Assembly (NCBI GenBank): GCA_031429035.1
Contig: JANOYU010000045.1
Location: 1 to 14,214, forward strand
Reading direction: 5' to 3'
Source of the DNA: Methylotenera_A sp031429035
GTDB taxonomy: Bacteria; Pseudomonadota; Gammaproteobacteria; Burkholderiales; Methylophilaceae
DNA length: 14,214 bases
Shown: positions 1-8,375 of the stretch, in pieces
Layout: each line of letters opens with the position of its first letter
Numbering within the stretch: the stretch's first letter is position 1
Made by a program: the position numbers and the translations under genes
Notes under the pieces: model-generated
What the model was told of the DNA's origin: nothing
Databases searched by the model: none
The model's input: the letters and a program-made list of their open reading frames with translations, nothing else

Positions 1-35
1 CATGCGGGTTACAGGGCAGGTTAGTTTATAATGCC

Positions 36-1073
36 TTATTGTTGCCAAACTTCACCATTGCTTAAGGTTTTAGGCACAGGCAAGCCAAAATGTTGATACG
101 CCAAGCTGGTGGCTATGCGGCCACGTGGCGTGCGCATTAAATAGCCTTGTTGTATCAAATACGGCTCTAGCACGTCCTCGATGGTGTCACGTTCTTCGCC
201 AATTGCGGCGGCTAAATTATCTAAACCAACAGGCCCGCCGCCAAACTTTTCTAGCACGGCGCTGAGTAATTTTCTATCCATCACATCAAAGCCCAATTTA
301 TCTACGTCAAGCATTTTTAGCGCAGCATCGGCCACCTCACTGCTGACAATACCATCGGCTTTAACTTGTGCGTAATCGCGTACGCGGCGCAGCAATCGAT
401 TAGCAATACGCGGTGTGCCGCGCGAGCGTTTGGCAACTTCTACTGCGCCTGTTTCAGTAATTTCCACCTCTAACAAACCTGCGCTGCGATGCACAATGCG
501 GCCTAATTCTTCATTGGTATAAAATTCTAACCGCGACACAATGCCAAAACGGTCTCTTAACGGGTTAGTTAACATGCCAGCCCGCGTGGTTGCGCCAATT
601 AAGGTAAATGGTGGCAAATCAAGCCGAACCGACCTTGCCGCTGGGCCTTCGCCTATCATTATATCTAGGCGATAATCTTCCATGGCAGGGTACAAAATCT
701 CCTCAACTACTGGGCTTAAACGATGAATTTCATCAATAAATAGCACATCGTTGGGTTCTAAATTAGTTAGCAGCGCTGCTAAATCGCCCGCGCGCTCTAA
801 TACGGGGCCAGAGGTTTGGCGCATATTGACGCCCATTTCGCGTGCAATAATATGTGCCAGCGTAGTTTTGCCCAAACCTGGCGGGCCAAATAATAAAACG
901 TGATCTAGCGCCTCGCTGCGGCCACGCGCGGCATTAATAAAAATTTCTAATTGGCTGCGGGCTTTTTCTTGGCCCACATATTCGTCTAGCGCTTTGGGGC
1001 GCAGCGCGCGTTCTAGCGCCTCTTCTTGTGGGCTTTCTGGTATCGGCGCAATCAGGCGGTCGGTTTCTATCAT
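36..1073 (-). CDS. ruvB: Holliday junction branch migration ATPase RuvB
   Basis: This is the hexameric AAA+ motor that, with RuvA, drives branch migration of Holliday junctions in the cytoplasm during recombinational repair. The 345 residues match the usual family length. Visible motifs are Walker A GPPGLGKT (residues 63-70), Walker B LFIDEIH (111-117), sensor 1 GATTRAG (160-166), the arginine-finger DRFG (174-177), and a sensor 2 region GTPRIANRLLRR. A winged-helix DNA-binding C-terminus ends in the conserved TPRGR segment. The N-terminus MIETDRLI is typical of RuvB, which supports this ATG although no strong ribosome binding site precedes it. It starts 26 bp after the GGDEF/EAL gene and is separated from ruvA by four unrelated genes, so it may be transcribed with them or from an unseen internal promoter. 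Confidence 0.98.
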   Translation of the reverse strand: MIETDRLIAPIPESPQEEALERALRPKALDEYVGQEKARSQLEIFINAARGRSEALDHVLLFGPPGLGKTTLAHIIAREMGVNMRQTSGPVLERAGDLAALLTNLEPNDVLFIDEIHRLSPVVEEILYPAMEDYRLDIMIGEGPAARSVRLDLPPFTLIGATTRAGMLTNPLRDRFGIVSRLEFYTNEELGRIVHRSAGLLEVEITETGAVEVAKRSRGTPRIANRLLRRVRDYAQVKADGIVSSEVADAALKMLDVDKLGFDVMDRKLLSAVLEKFGGGPVGLDNLAAAIGEERDTIEDVLEPYLIQQGYLMRTPRGRIATSLAYQHFGLPVPKTLSNGEVWQQ

Positions 1074-1099
1074 CGCGCAATTTTACTAGCGATTATGCT

Positions 1100-3214
1100 T
1101 TAAGGGTTAAATATTGAAAAATTCTCGATTAATCTTTTAATTGGCAAAGGCGAGCCTAAATGCAAGCCTTGGCCATAATGTACACCAATTATTTTTAGCT
1201 CTTTTAATATGGCATCGTTTTCTACAAACTCGGCCACTGTTTTAATGTTCATGGCCTCTGCCACGCTGTGAATAGAGCGCACCATGGCGTGATCTATTTT
1301 ATTCACGTGCATGTCTTTAACAAACGAGCCATCAATTTTAAGATAATCTACCTCAAAGTTTTTAAGATACATAAACGATGACATGCCGCTGCCAAAATCA
1401 TCTAGCGCAAAGCTGCAGCCCAGTTTTCTAAGCGCGGTAAATAGATTGATGGTGTTTTTTAAGTTAACAATGGCGGCGGTTTCGGTAATTTCAAAACAAA
1501 TACTTTGCGGCGGTATGGCATAAATCGCAAATTGCTCGCGAATATAACCCAGCAAGCTTTTATCGCCCAAAGAGGTGCCCGACAAATTAATAGAAAACAC
1601 ATAATTACATTTTTCGTTGCTGGCATTAAGCAATTGCCGATAAGTTGAAAAAGTATTTTTAATCACCCAACGATCAATGTTGGGCATCAGCAAATAGCGC
1701 TCGGCCGAGGGGATAAAAGTCACAGGCAACATGATGTGGCCTTCTAAGCTAATTTTGCGGATTAATACCTCGTAATGATGTTGCTGCGGCACGTTAGATG
1801 ACAGCGGCACAATTGGCTGGCAGTACAACATAAATTGCTCGTCATCAATCTCGTCGGTAATGTCTGAAATGGCTTCTACTGCGCTTTGGCGTTGTTTTAC
1901 CTCAACATCGCCTGGGCTAAATAAAAAGCTTTGGTTGCGCCCTGCATTTTTAGCCGAGTAACAGGCCATATCGGCCGCGTGAATAATATCGCTGACGTTT
2001 TCAAAGCCTGCATTAACCACCACAATACCAATGCTAACGCCAATATTAAATATTTTATCAGTATGAATAAAACGATAGTCGCGCACCAATTTAAGTAGCG
2101 CATTGGTAATTTGGTTGGCATCGGCCAAGCTGCAATTTTCTAGCAGCAAGCCAAATTCGTCACCACCCAAGCGCGCTAGCGTATCTCTATCGCGCATTCT
2201 GTTAGCCAGCAACACGCTTACCTGTTTTAGCAACTCATCACCCGCCGAGTGACCACAAGTGTCGTTGACCAGCTTGAATTGATCTAAATCTAAATAGCAA
2301 AAAACGTGCTGCACGCCATGCTCATGCACGCTTTTTAAGCTGCGCTCCAGCCGTACCTCAAACTCACGGCGATTAATTAAACCTGTTAAATCGTCGTGTT
2401 GCGCTTGGTGAGTGAGCATTGATGTAGCATCATTAATTTTATCTTGCATCATGTCATAAGCATGTTTTAGGCTTAAAGCCATCGAATTAAAACCTTTTTG
2501 TAAGGTTTTTAACTCGCCACTAGAGTTCTCGATAATGGTGTGTGCAAACATGCCTTCGCCCACTTTATTCACGGCATGGGCAATTTCTTGAATAGGCTTG
2601 GTGATATTGCGGCCTATCCAATATGCAATCAGCGCGCTTACCAATAAGCCCAACAAGCTTATCAACAATATTTTAGTAATTAGATTTTGCTTAATATTTT
2701 GCAAACTCAAATTGCTAAGTTCTATATACACTTTGCCTATTTCTAGCTCGGTATTATTATTTTTTAAGCTTAATTCACTTTCGCGCGGGCTAGTAAAATC
2801 GTCAATCTCTACCAAGCTACGGTGAATAGGCGCGCTAAATATGATGCTGTCTTTTAGCTTGAACTCATTGAGGTTATTTTGCGTTAAATTGTCTAACACA
2901 GCAGTCGCGATTTCACGGCCACTGATAGCGAGCACACGGTTTTTTCTGTCTAGCACCATGACTGTTCTTAAATCTTGCTCATTAGTAAGCGCCTGCTGTG
3001 TCAACCTTTGCAGTATTTGCTTATTGCCCGAAATAACGCCATATTCAGTGGCGGGCGCCAACTGCGCTGCAATAATTTGGCCACGGTCGCGCAGCGATTG
3101 GTTTAATACGCCAAATACATTAGATATGGCATAACCCGCTAAAATAGTTGAAAATAAAAGTGCAGGAATTGTACCCAAAAATATGACTCTAGATTTAATA
3201 CCTAAGTTTTTCAT
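1100..3214 (-). CDS. Inner-membrane CHASE8-like/HAMP/GGDEF/EAL c-di-GMP enzyme
   Basis: A 704-residue membrane protein predicted to make and/or break cyclic di-GMP. Order: TM1 about 9-31; a periplasmic sensor about 32-180 whose start (LRDRGQIIAAQLAPATEYG, then a GN pair) resembles CHASE8 domains; TM2 about 181-200; HAMP about 200-252; a GGDEF domain with intact GGDEF (350-354) and an RxxD inhibitory site RDRD (341-344) five residues upstream; then an EAL domain. The EAL signature reads EVL (482-484), but the expected metal and catalytic residues are present: E482, N543, E575, D605, D606, K626, E662, Q682. Both activities therefore look possible. Its ATG overlaps the stop of the upstream binding-protein gene by 4 bp (ATGA), which suggests translational coupling and a functional partnership. 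Which activity dominates cannot be read from sequence. Confidence 0.93.
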   Translation of the reverse strand: MKNLGIKSRVIFLGTIPALLFSTILAGYAISNVFGVLNQSLRDRGQIIAAQLAPATEYGVISGNKQILQRLTQQALTNEQDLRTVMVLDRKNRVLAISGREIATAVLDNLTQNNLNEFKLKDSIIFSAPIHRSLVEIDDFTSPRESELSLKNNNTELEIGKVYIELSNLSLQNIKQNLITKILLISLLGLLVSALIAYWIGRNITKPIQEIAHAVNKVGEGMFAHTIIENSSGELKTLQKGFNSMALSLKHAYDMMQDKINDATSMLTHQAQHDDLTGLINRREFEVRLERSLKSVHEHGVQHVFCYLDLDQFKLVNDTCGHSAGDELLKQVSVLLANRMRDRDTLARLGGDEFGLLLENCSLADANQITNALLKLVRDYRFIHTDKIFNIGVSIGIVVVNAGFENVSDIIHAADMACYSAKNAGRNQSFLFSPGDVEVKQRQSAVEAISDITDEIDDEQFMLYCQPIVPLSSNVPQQHHYEVLIRKISLEGHIMLPVTFIPSAERYLLMPNIDRWVIKNTFSTYRQLLNASNEKCNYVFSINLSGTSLGDKSLLGYIREQFAIYAIPPQSICFEITETAAIVNLKNTINLFTALRKLGCSFALDDFGSGMSSFMYLKNFEVDYLKIDGSFVKDMHVNKIDHAMVRSIHSVAEAMNIKTVAEFVENDAILKELKIIGVHYGQGLHLGSPLPIKRLIENFSIFNP

Positions 3215-4158
3215 AGCTTACTTTCTAATTGGTAAACTTTTTTGTAAACCGAGTCTTCGTCGCCTATGGCGATATTAAGTGAGCGTGCCACCTGATAATT
3301 GACCATGACAGAAAAATATTTAGGCGCCTGCGGTGGTGGTAATGTGCCAGGCTGCGATTTAATGGCGATTTCAGCTGCTTGCTTGGCCAAATGCTGGCTG
3401 CTGCTATACACCGCTGCCAATGCCCCTGCGCGCACATAAGACTGCGAGTAGCCAAACACCGGTTTTTGATAGCGATAACTAGTGAGCAAAATAGGCTGCG
3501 CAGTTTCACGCGTATAGACCAATGCATCGGGAATCGCCATTAACGCATCGCTAATTTCTAGCAGCGTGGTTAAATGCGGAATCAAATCGTCTTCTTGTTT
3601 GATGTTTTCTTGAATAATATCCAGTTGCGCACTATCGCCCGCGTCTTTTAAGTCATCCATATCTAGCGATGAATTTGGCCCAAGCAGTACGCCTAAGCTT
3701 TTCACTTCTGGCATCACCGCTTTTATTAAAGAAAAGCGTCTTGCATAAGGTTGATCTAGCACAATGGCGCTAAAGTTACCCAACACACGTTTGCTATTGG
3801 CTAATAATCCATTAAATGAGGGCAATGGGGTAAATACGCCCAACACAGGTGTAGTAAACTTTAATTTACTCGAGGCCTCTAGCGCTTTCACGCCCAATGC
3901 AATTACTAGCTCACTATTTTCGGCAACCACCAGTTTATCGGCAGCGCTTAAATCAATTACTTTTACGCGCAGGCTGGTACTTTTAGCATTAATCAACTCG
4001 GTTCTAAAGGTTTCTACAAACGCTAAATTAGCAGTTGTTGGCGTGCTCATTACAATGGTAACGCCCGTGTAAGCTTGCGCCACATTGGGCGTAAACAGGT
4101 TTAGCAGCAACACTAGGCTGGTAAGAAAATAAGCTAAAAATTTGTTACTAGGCTGCAT
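3211..4158 (-). CDS. Periplasmic substrate-binding protein of the ABC-transporter type
   Basis: A 315-residue exported protein. A hydrophobic signal peptide (residues about 7-24) ends in AQA with likely cleavage after A29. The mature part has the alternating alpha/beta pattern of a two-lobed periplasmic binding protein and resembles the ABC_sub_bind family (PF04392): for example the VIALGVKALEAS segment, the LGVLLGPNSS start of the second lobe, and a GYSQSYVRAGALAAVYSS segment near the hinge. No permease or ATPase gene is adjacent. The gene sits 29 bp after a TonB-dependent receptor and overlaps the GGDEF/EAL gene by 4 bp. I infer that it is a ligand sensor presenting its state to that enzyme's periplasmic domain rather than part of an importer. 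The ligand is unknown. Confidence 0.85.
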   Translation of the reverse strand: MQPSNKFLAYFLTSLVLLLNLFTPNVAQAYTGVTIVMSTPTTANLAFVETFRTELINAKSTSLRVKVIDLSAADKLVVAENSELVIALGVKALEASSKLKFTTPVLGVFTPLPSFNGLLANSKRVLGNFSAIVLDQPYARRFSLIKAVMPEVKSLGVLLGPNSSLDMDDLKDAGDSAQLDIIQENIKQEDDLIPHLTTLLEISDALMAIPDALVYTRETAQPILLTSYRYQKPVFGYSQSYVRAGALAAVYSSSQHLAKQAAEIAIKSQPGTLPPPQAPKYFSVMVNYQVARSLNIAIGDEDSVYKKVYQLESKL

Positions 4159-4187
4159 GTTCTACAAAATCAATCTCTAAAATTGCA

Positions 4188-6290
4188 TTAAAAATTTAAG
4201 CGTAAGTTAATCTGGCCGCGCCGTTTTAAGGTGTTGTAATCGGCAAATTCTTCATAATCGCTATCAAATAAATTTTCGATGGCAATAGAAACCTCACCAT
4301 TAACATGGCCTGTGATAAATTTTCTAGCCAATCTTGCATCGGCTCTTCTAATTAAATCGACAGGGTCGCCATCACCCAATGCGGTTACTTTACTGGTTTG
4401 GTAATAGGCAAAACTGGCATCCCAATCGCTGTTAAAGCGATAGGTAACGAGCGCTGTGAGTGTGTTATTGGGTGCCGATTGCGTATAAGTTTTCTTTAAC
4501 CTTGGCTGTGTTTCACGAATATTGATATGTGAGTGACCAAGCAGAATATCGGTATCTTTATTCAGATGCCATTTCGCTTGCAGCTCTATGCCTTCAACGG
4601 CTGCGCTGCCGCGGTTAACAGCGCCTTCTACTGGTTTAGTGTTAAGCGGGACGGTATTGGCTGGAAAAGTAAAATCTACGTTATCTTCACCCCTAATAAT
4701 ATCGTCAATACGGTCACTAAATATGCGTGTATCAAGCTGTAAACTACCTATTTTGCCCACATAGCCAATTTCACGTGAGACAATTTTTTCGGGATTTACA
4801 TTGCCTTTATTTGCCGTCAGCTGAAAAATAAATGCAGTTGCAGTTAATGGATTGGGCTGTACCGCTGGGATAAAATAACGATTGTTAAATTTCTCTTCTA
4901 CATAGTTAGGCGTGCGTAGCGCGCTAGAAATGCCCAACCTAAAAGCATGATTTGGATGCGGTTTAAAATTTATGCTAGCACGAGGCGAGGTATCGGTGCC
5001 GGTAAAATCGTTATGTTCCATCATAGCACCTAGGTTAAACGTCCACATGCTGTGCGGGCGCCATTCCACATGCCCAAATAGCCGCTGCAAATCAAAGTAA
5101 TCGGTGTTATCAGTGCCCAAATAAAAAGGCGCTTCGGTACTATCTCGGCGCACACTGCCGCCCCATACGGCGCGAATATTATCGCCAACAGCAAAGGTAT
5201 GTTGCGCCTCAATATCAGTGCGCTGCTGAATCACCTCGTTGTTAATACGTAATCTATCTATCGCAACAAAAGGCCTGCGTGGTGGTGGAAATATAGGCGC
5301 AAGCAGCACCGATGTGGTTTTGTCATCTGAGCGGTCATAGCTATGAAAAGCCTGCACAGATAAATCACTACTGTCGCTTAAATTAAGGCGCCAGCGTGCA
5401 AGCGCAAAATAATTATTGATCTGCTTGGTACGTGGCAAAAAAACTAAATTATCTTCGTTAATATTGCCCTCACCACGCGCGCCATCCGTTGCACCCATCT
5501 CAAACTCGAGCAAATTAGTTGGGTTAATTTGATAATCTGCTTGCGCGTTGATAAATCGCGTGCGTTTAAAATCATTACGATTATCTAAGCCATCATCTTG
5601 ACGATAACCCACTGTCGCGCGATAAGCCCAATCATCCAACTTAGCTGCATGCCTATAAAATGCCTCGTTGCGGCCACTGCCGTGGGTGGCTAAAACGGTA
5701 TTTTTGGGTGATTCTGCTGGGTTGATGGTAATAATATTAATTACACCAAAAAATGAGTTGGCGCCGTAGCTGGCCGCGTTTGGTCCGCGTGTCACTTCAA
5801 TGCGCTCAACATCCATCAAAGCAATCGGCAGCTCACTCCATTTAACGCCACCAAATAATGGCGTATAAACTGATCGGCCATTAATCATCACCTGCATGCT
5901 GCCCGAGTAAGCATTGGTAATGCCATGATAGCTAACAGTGTGATTGGTGCTGTACACATAGCCCGCGTTGGCACCCACATACATGCCTGGCACCAACCTA
6001 AATATTTCTGGCAAATCTACAATACCGCTGGCACGAATGGTTTCGCGGTCAATTACTGTCACTGCAGATGGCGCATCTGCAGCAGATTGCTTCAGCCTAG
6101 ATACCGTTAGCACTTTAGGTAATTCGCCTAGATAATCATCTTCAGATAAATTATCGGCAAAAGTCACTGGATAGACTGATTTAGATTCTATATCCTCGCC
6201 CAAATCTGCTTCAACCGCCAAGCCAACACAGCCATAGCTTACAAGCAGTATGCCTAGCCAAAACTTAACTAATTTAGCGTGAATATTCAT
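4188..6290 (-). CDS. TonB-dependent outer-membrane receptor
   Basis: A 700-residue outer-membrane beta-barrel receptor that would take up or sense a scarce ligand using TonB energy. Visible parts are an N-terminal signal sequence (about 1-25), an acidic stretch (about 28-56), a possible TonB-box-like segment KVLTVSRL (about 59-66), and a plug domain (about 70-185). The plug contains APSAVTVIDRETIRASG, MINGRSVY and the hallmark IEVTRGPNAASYG followed by VINIIT. A long beta-rich barrel ends in LRLNF, with the terminal phenylalanine typical of BAM substrates. It lies 16 bp after the DUF4349 lipoprotein gene and 29 bp before the binding-protein gene. No substrate-specific feature is recognisable, so siderophore, cobalamin, metal or other ligands all remain open. 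Context suggests a signalling rather than purely transport role. Confidence 0.93.
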   Translation of the reverse strand: MNIHAKLVKFWLGILLVSYGCVGLAVEADLGEDIESKSVYPVTFADNLSEDDYLGELPKVLTVSRLKQSAADAPSAVTVIDRETIRASGIVDLPEIFRLVPGMYVGANAGYVYSTNHTVSYHGITNAYSGSMQVMINGRSVYTPLFGGVKWSELPIALMDVERIEVTRGPNAASYGANSFFGVINIITINPAESPKNTVLATHGSGRNEAFYRHAAKLDDWAYRATVGYRQDDGLDNRNDFKRTRFINAQADYQINPTNLLEFEMGATDGARGEGNINEDNLVFLPRTKQINNYFALARWRLNLSDSSDLSVQAFHSYDRSDDKTTSVLLAPIFPPPRRPFVAIDRLRINNEVIQQRTDIEAQHTFAVGDNIRAVWGGSVRRDSTEAPFYLGTDNTDYFDLQRLFGHVEWRPHSMWTFNLGAMMEHNDFTGTDTSPRASINFKPHPNHAFRLGISSALRTPNYVEEKFNNRYFIPAVQPNPLTATAFIFQLTANKGNVNPEKIVSREIGYVGKIGSLQLDTRIFSDRIDDIIRGEDNVDFTFPANTVPLNTKPVEGAVNRGSAAVEGIELQAKWHLNKDTDILLGHSHINIRETQPRLKKTYTQSAPNNTLTALVTYRFNSDWDASFAYYQTSKVTALGDGDPVDLIRRADARLARKFITGHVNGEVSIAIENLFDSDYEEFADYNTLKRRGQINLRLNF

Positions 6291-6306
6291 TTTTACATCA
6301 TGTGCA

Positions 6307-7200
6307 TTACAACAGCTTGGCTTTAATTTTTACCCAATAGCGGCGCACTAACCACAACACTGGAATACCGATTAACAGCCAAGGTATTGCGCTAACGACA
6401 AAAGTGATTACTGCGCCAAAGCTTTCCATCATCACTCGGCCAGCATCTTTAAATGCACGTGCTACTGGTGCAAAAGCGCCTTGCTCGGTAATGCCTTGGC
6501 TAGCAGTAAAATCAATATTTACCGCTACTAAATCTGTTTCTAGCGATAATGCTTTTCTAATGCTCACAATGCTATCAAGCTCGCTTTGCGTATTGGCTAA
6601 TTGTGTTTCCACTTCGATTAAATCTTTAAATTTGGCCGCTTTATCCGTCAACATGGCACGCAATCTATCTCTTAAATGCGTTAAGTTGGCAATGCGCGCA
6701 TCGGCATCAATCACTTGGTTGGTTTTATCTTCACTATCGCGGCCATGTTGCATTACCTCGCCATTTTTGGCTAAGCCAGATAAAAATATTTCAACATTGC
6801 GCGGCGGCACCCGCACGCTAAGGCTGGCAGATGGCGGACTGTAGGGCGTTTGTTTATTGTAATTTGCGCTTAATAGCTGGCAATTGAGCGCCTCGCAATG
6901 TTTCACTGCCGCATCAAAAGCAGTTTGCATTTTGTCCGCTGGTGACTCTATTTGTAGGTGATGGCGCAGCGCAATATATTTTTTGGCTGCGTAATTGGCA
7001 GGCTCGCTAATTTCAGTCAAGCTTTGCTCTGCGCCGCCAACCACATCTGACTCAGCAGCCATTTTAGCCATTGGCGCGGGCGCTTGGGCAGATTGCACTT
7101 CAGCTGAAGGCGCTGATGCAGCCGAATAATCACTCGCTGCGCGCTCAACACATGCGCTCACAAAAATCGTTACTAACAAACATAATAAAAACTGTTTCAT
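6307..7200 (-). CDS. DUF4349 family lipoprotein
   Basis: A 297-residue predicted lipoprotein of unknown function. The signal peptide ends in the lipobox VSAC, giving C17 as the lipidated residue, followed by a low-complexity Ala/Ser/Pro linker. The DUF4349 region (about 70-285) includes IALRHHLQIESPADKM, a VPPRNVEIFLSGL segment and a long helical, probably coiled-coil stretch (DARIANLTHLRDRLRAML through ETQLANTQSELDSI). A hydrophobic segment close to the C-terminus (SAIPWLLIGIPVLWLV) precedes a basic tail, so the protein probably has lipid and membrane anchors. I chose the ATG at 7200 because an AGGTG ribosome site lies just upstream; an in-frame GTG at 7209 would add three residues. It lies 39 bp after ruvA and leads the receptor/binding-protein/GGDEF-EAL run. 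It may scaffold or regulate that system, but this is inference from position only. Confidence 0.85.
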   Translation of the reverse strand: MKQFLLCLLVTIFVSACVERAASDYSAASAPSAEVQSAQAPAPMAKMAAESDVVGGAEQSLTEISEPANYAAKKYIALRHHLQIESPADKMQTAFDAAVKHCEALNCQLLSANYNKQTPYSPPSASLSVRVPPRNVEIFLSGLAKNGEVMQHGRDSEDKTNQVIDADARIANLTHLRDRLRAMLTDKAAKFKDLIEVETQLANTQSELDSIVSIRKALSLETDLVAVNIDFTASQGITEQGAFAPVARAFKDAGRVMMESFGAVITFVVSAIPWLLIGIPVLWLVRRYWVKIKAKLL

Positions 7201-7239
7201 ATCATTCACCTACTTTCACCTATACGGCCGCTGACCTAG

Positions 7240-7815
7240 CTATTTTGATAATGATTTTAATGCCTGTTTAATACCTTCTGCCACGCTAATTTCTTTATCC
7301 AATAACTTAACCGCCGCAGTTGCCTCGCGTTCATTGTAGCCCAAACTTATTAGCGCATTTAGAATATCGTGGCTGGCTGATTTAGGTGCCGCAGTGGTAG
7401 TAGCAGAGCCCGTAATTGCAAATTTATCTTTTAGTTCTAACAATAAGCGTTCAGCGGTTTTTTTACCCACCCCTGGCACGCGGGTTAGCATAGCTACATC
7501 TTGGTTAGTCACTGCATAAACCAGGTCATCAATACTGACACCGCTTAAAATAGATAAAGCTGATTTTGCACCTATGCCATTTACTTTAAGCAATTGTTTA
7601 AATGTACTTTTTTCTTGCTCGCTGCCAAAACCGTATAATAATTGCGCGTCTTCGCGCACCACCATGTAAGTCAGCAATTGCACTTTTGCGCCCACTTCTG
7701 GTAAATTGTAAAAGGTGCTCATTGGCACCTCAATTTCATAACCAACTCCACCGCAATCTAACACAATAAGCGGTGGCGATTTTTCTATCAATAGCCCGTT
7801 TAGGCGTGCAATCAT
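7240..7815 (-). CDS. ruvA: Holliday junction DNA helicase subunit RuvA
   Basis: RuvA is the tetrameric junction-binding partner of RuvB. The 191 residues show the three-domain layout. An OB-fold spans about 1-63. Two helix-hairpin-helix motifs follow, NGIGAKSALSIL (79-90) and VPGVGKKTAERL (113-124). A flexible Ser/Thr/Ala-rich linker (about 135-147) leads to the C-terminal RuvB-contacting three-helix domain (about 148-191, with LISLGYNEREA). The length is slightly short of the E. coli protein but no domain is missing. Its ATG overlaps the ruvC stop codon by 4 bp, the usual coupled arrangement. The expected next gene, ruvB, is displaced by four genes. Confidence 0.98.
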   Translation of the reverse strand: MIARLNGLLIEKSPPLIVLDCGGVGYEIEVPMSTFYNLPEVGAKVQLLTYMVVREDAQLLYGFGSEQEKSTFKQLLKVNGIGAKSALSILSGVSIDDLVYAVTNQDVAMLTRVPGVGKKTAERLLLELKDKFAITGSATTTAAPKSASHDILNALISLGYNEREATAAVKLLDKEISVAEGIKQALKSLSK

Positions 7816-8375
7816 ATCAATCTTCCATTCTTTACTCTAAAGCCCGCTGTGGCGAGTTTTCCTAACCCTTGCCCACCATGCGCATGACAAATGGCGCAAG
7901 CTAGCGCATCGGCCGAATCTGGCTTGGGCGTAGCAGGCAAATTAAGCAAACGTTTTACCATTTCTTGCACTTGCTCCTTTTGCGCATGACCATTACCAAC
8001 AACTGATTGCTTAACTTGCAGCGCTGTATATTCGGCTACACTTAAATTGCGAATTACTGCCGCACTAATCGCCGCACCACGGGCTTGGCCAAGTAATAAA
8101 GTCGATTGCGGATTCACATTCACAAACACTTTTTCAATCGCCACTTGGTTTGGGCTGTAAGTATCAATCACCTCAAACAGCCCGTCTAGTATGACTTTCA
8201 GCCGTGCTGGCAATTCTTCTCTGTCGTCTTCGCCCTCAACCACATTCTTTTTGGCAGAAGCGGTTTTAATGGTACCACTGGCAATATAAGTGATTTTTTC
8301 GCCAATTTTTTCGATGACACCGAAGCCTGTGATGCGCAGGCCGGGGTCAATTCCTAAGATGCGAATTGCTAACAT
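7812..8375 (-). CDS. ruvC: Crossover junction endodeoxyribonuclease RuvC
   Basis: RuvC is the dimeric nuclease that resolves Holliday junctions after RuvAB migration. The RNase H-like fold starts with ILGIDPGLRITGFGVI. The four acidic catalytic residues are present as D10, E81, D153 and D156, corresponding to D7, E66, D138 and D141 of the E. coli enzyme. The VKQSVVGNGHAQKEQV segment that contacts DNA is also conserved. At 187 residues it is longer than the 173-residue E. coli protein, mainly through an insertion rich in charged residues (about 40-53, AKKNVVEGEDDREE) between an early strand and the LPARLK helix. The start codon directly follows the yebC stop with no gap, and the end overlaps ruvA, so yebC-ruvC-ruvA is one transcription unit. 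Confidence 0.97.
   Translation of the reverse strand: MLAIRILGIDPGLRITGFGVIEKIGEKITYIASGTIKTASAKKNVVEGEDDREELPARLKVILDGLFEVIDTYSPNQVAIEKVFVNVNPQSTLLLGQARGAAISAAVIRNLSVAEYTALQVKQSVVGNGHAQKEQVQEMVKRLLNLPATPKPDSADALACAICHAHGGQGLGKLATAGFRVKNGRLI

Noticed and set aside
6404..6844. 146-codon open frame on the plus strand
   Set aside because: It lies wholly antisense to the DUF4349 gene, has no ribosome site or family resemblance, and mirrors the codon pattern of the real gene.
1074..7239. Direct or inverted repeats bordering the four-gene insertion
   Set aside because: Comparing 1074-1099 with 7201-7239 shows only very short matches; there is no convincing footprint of a mobile element.
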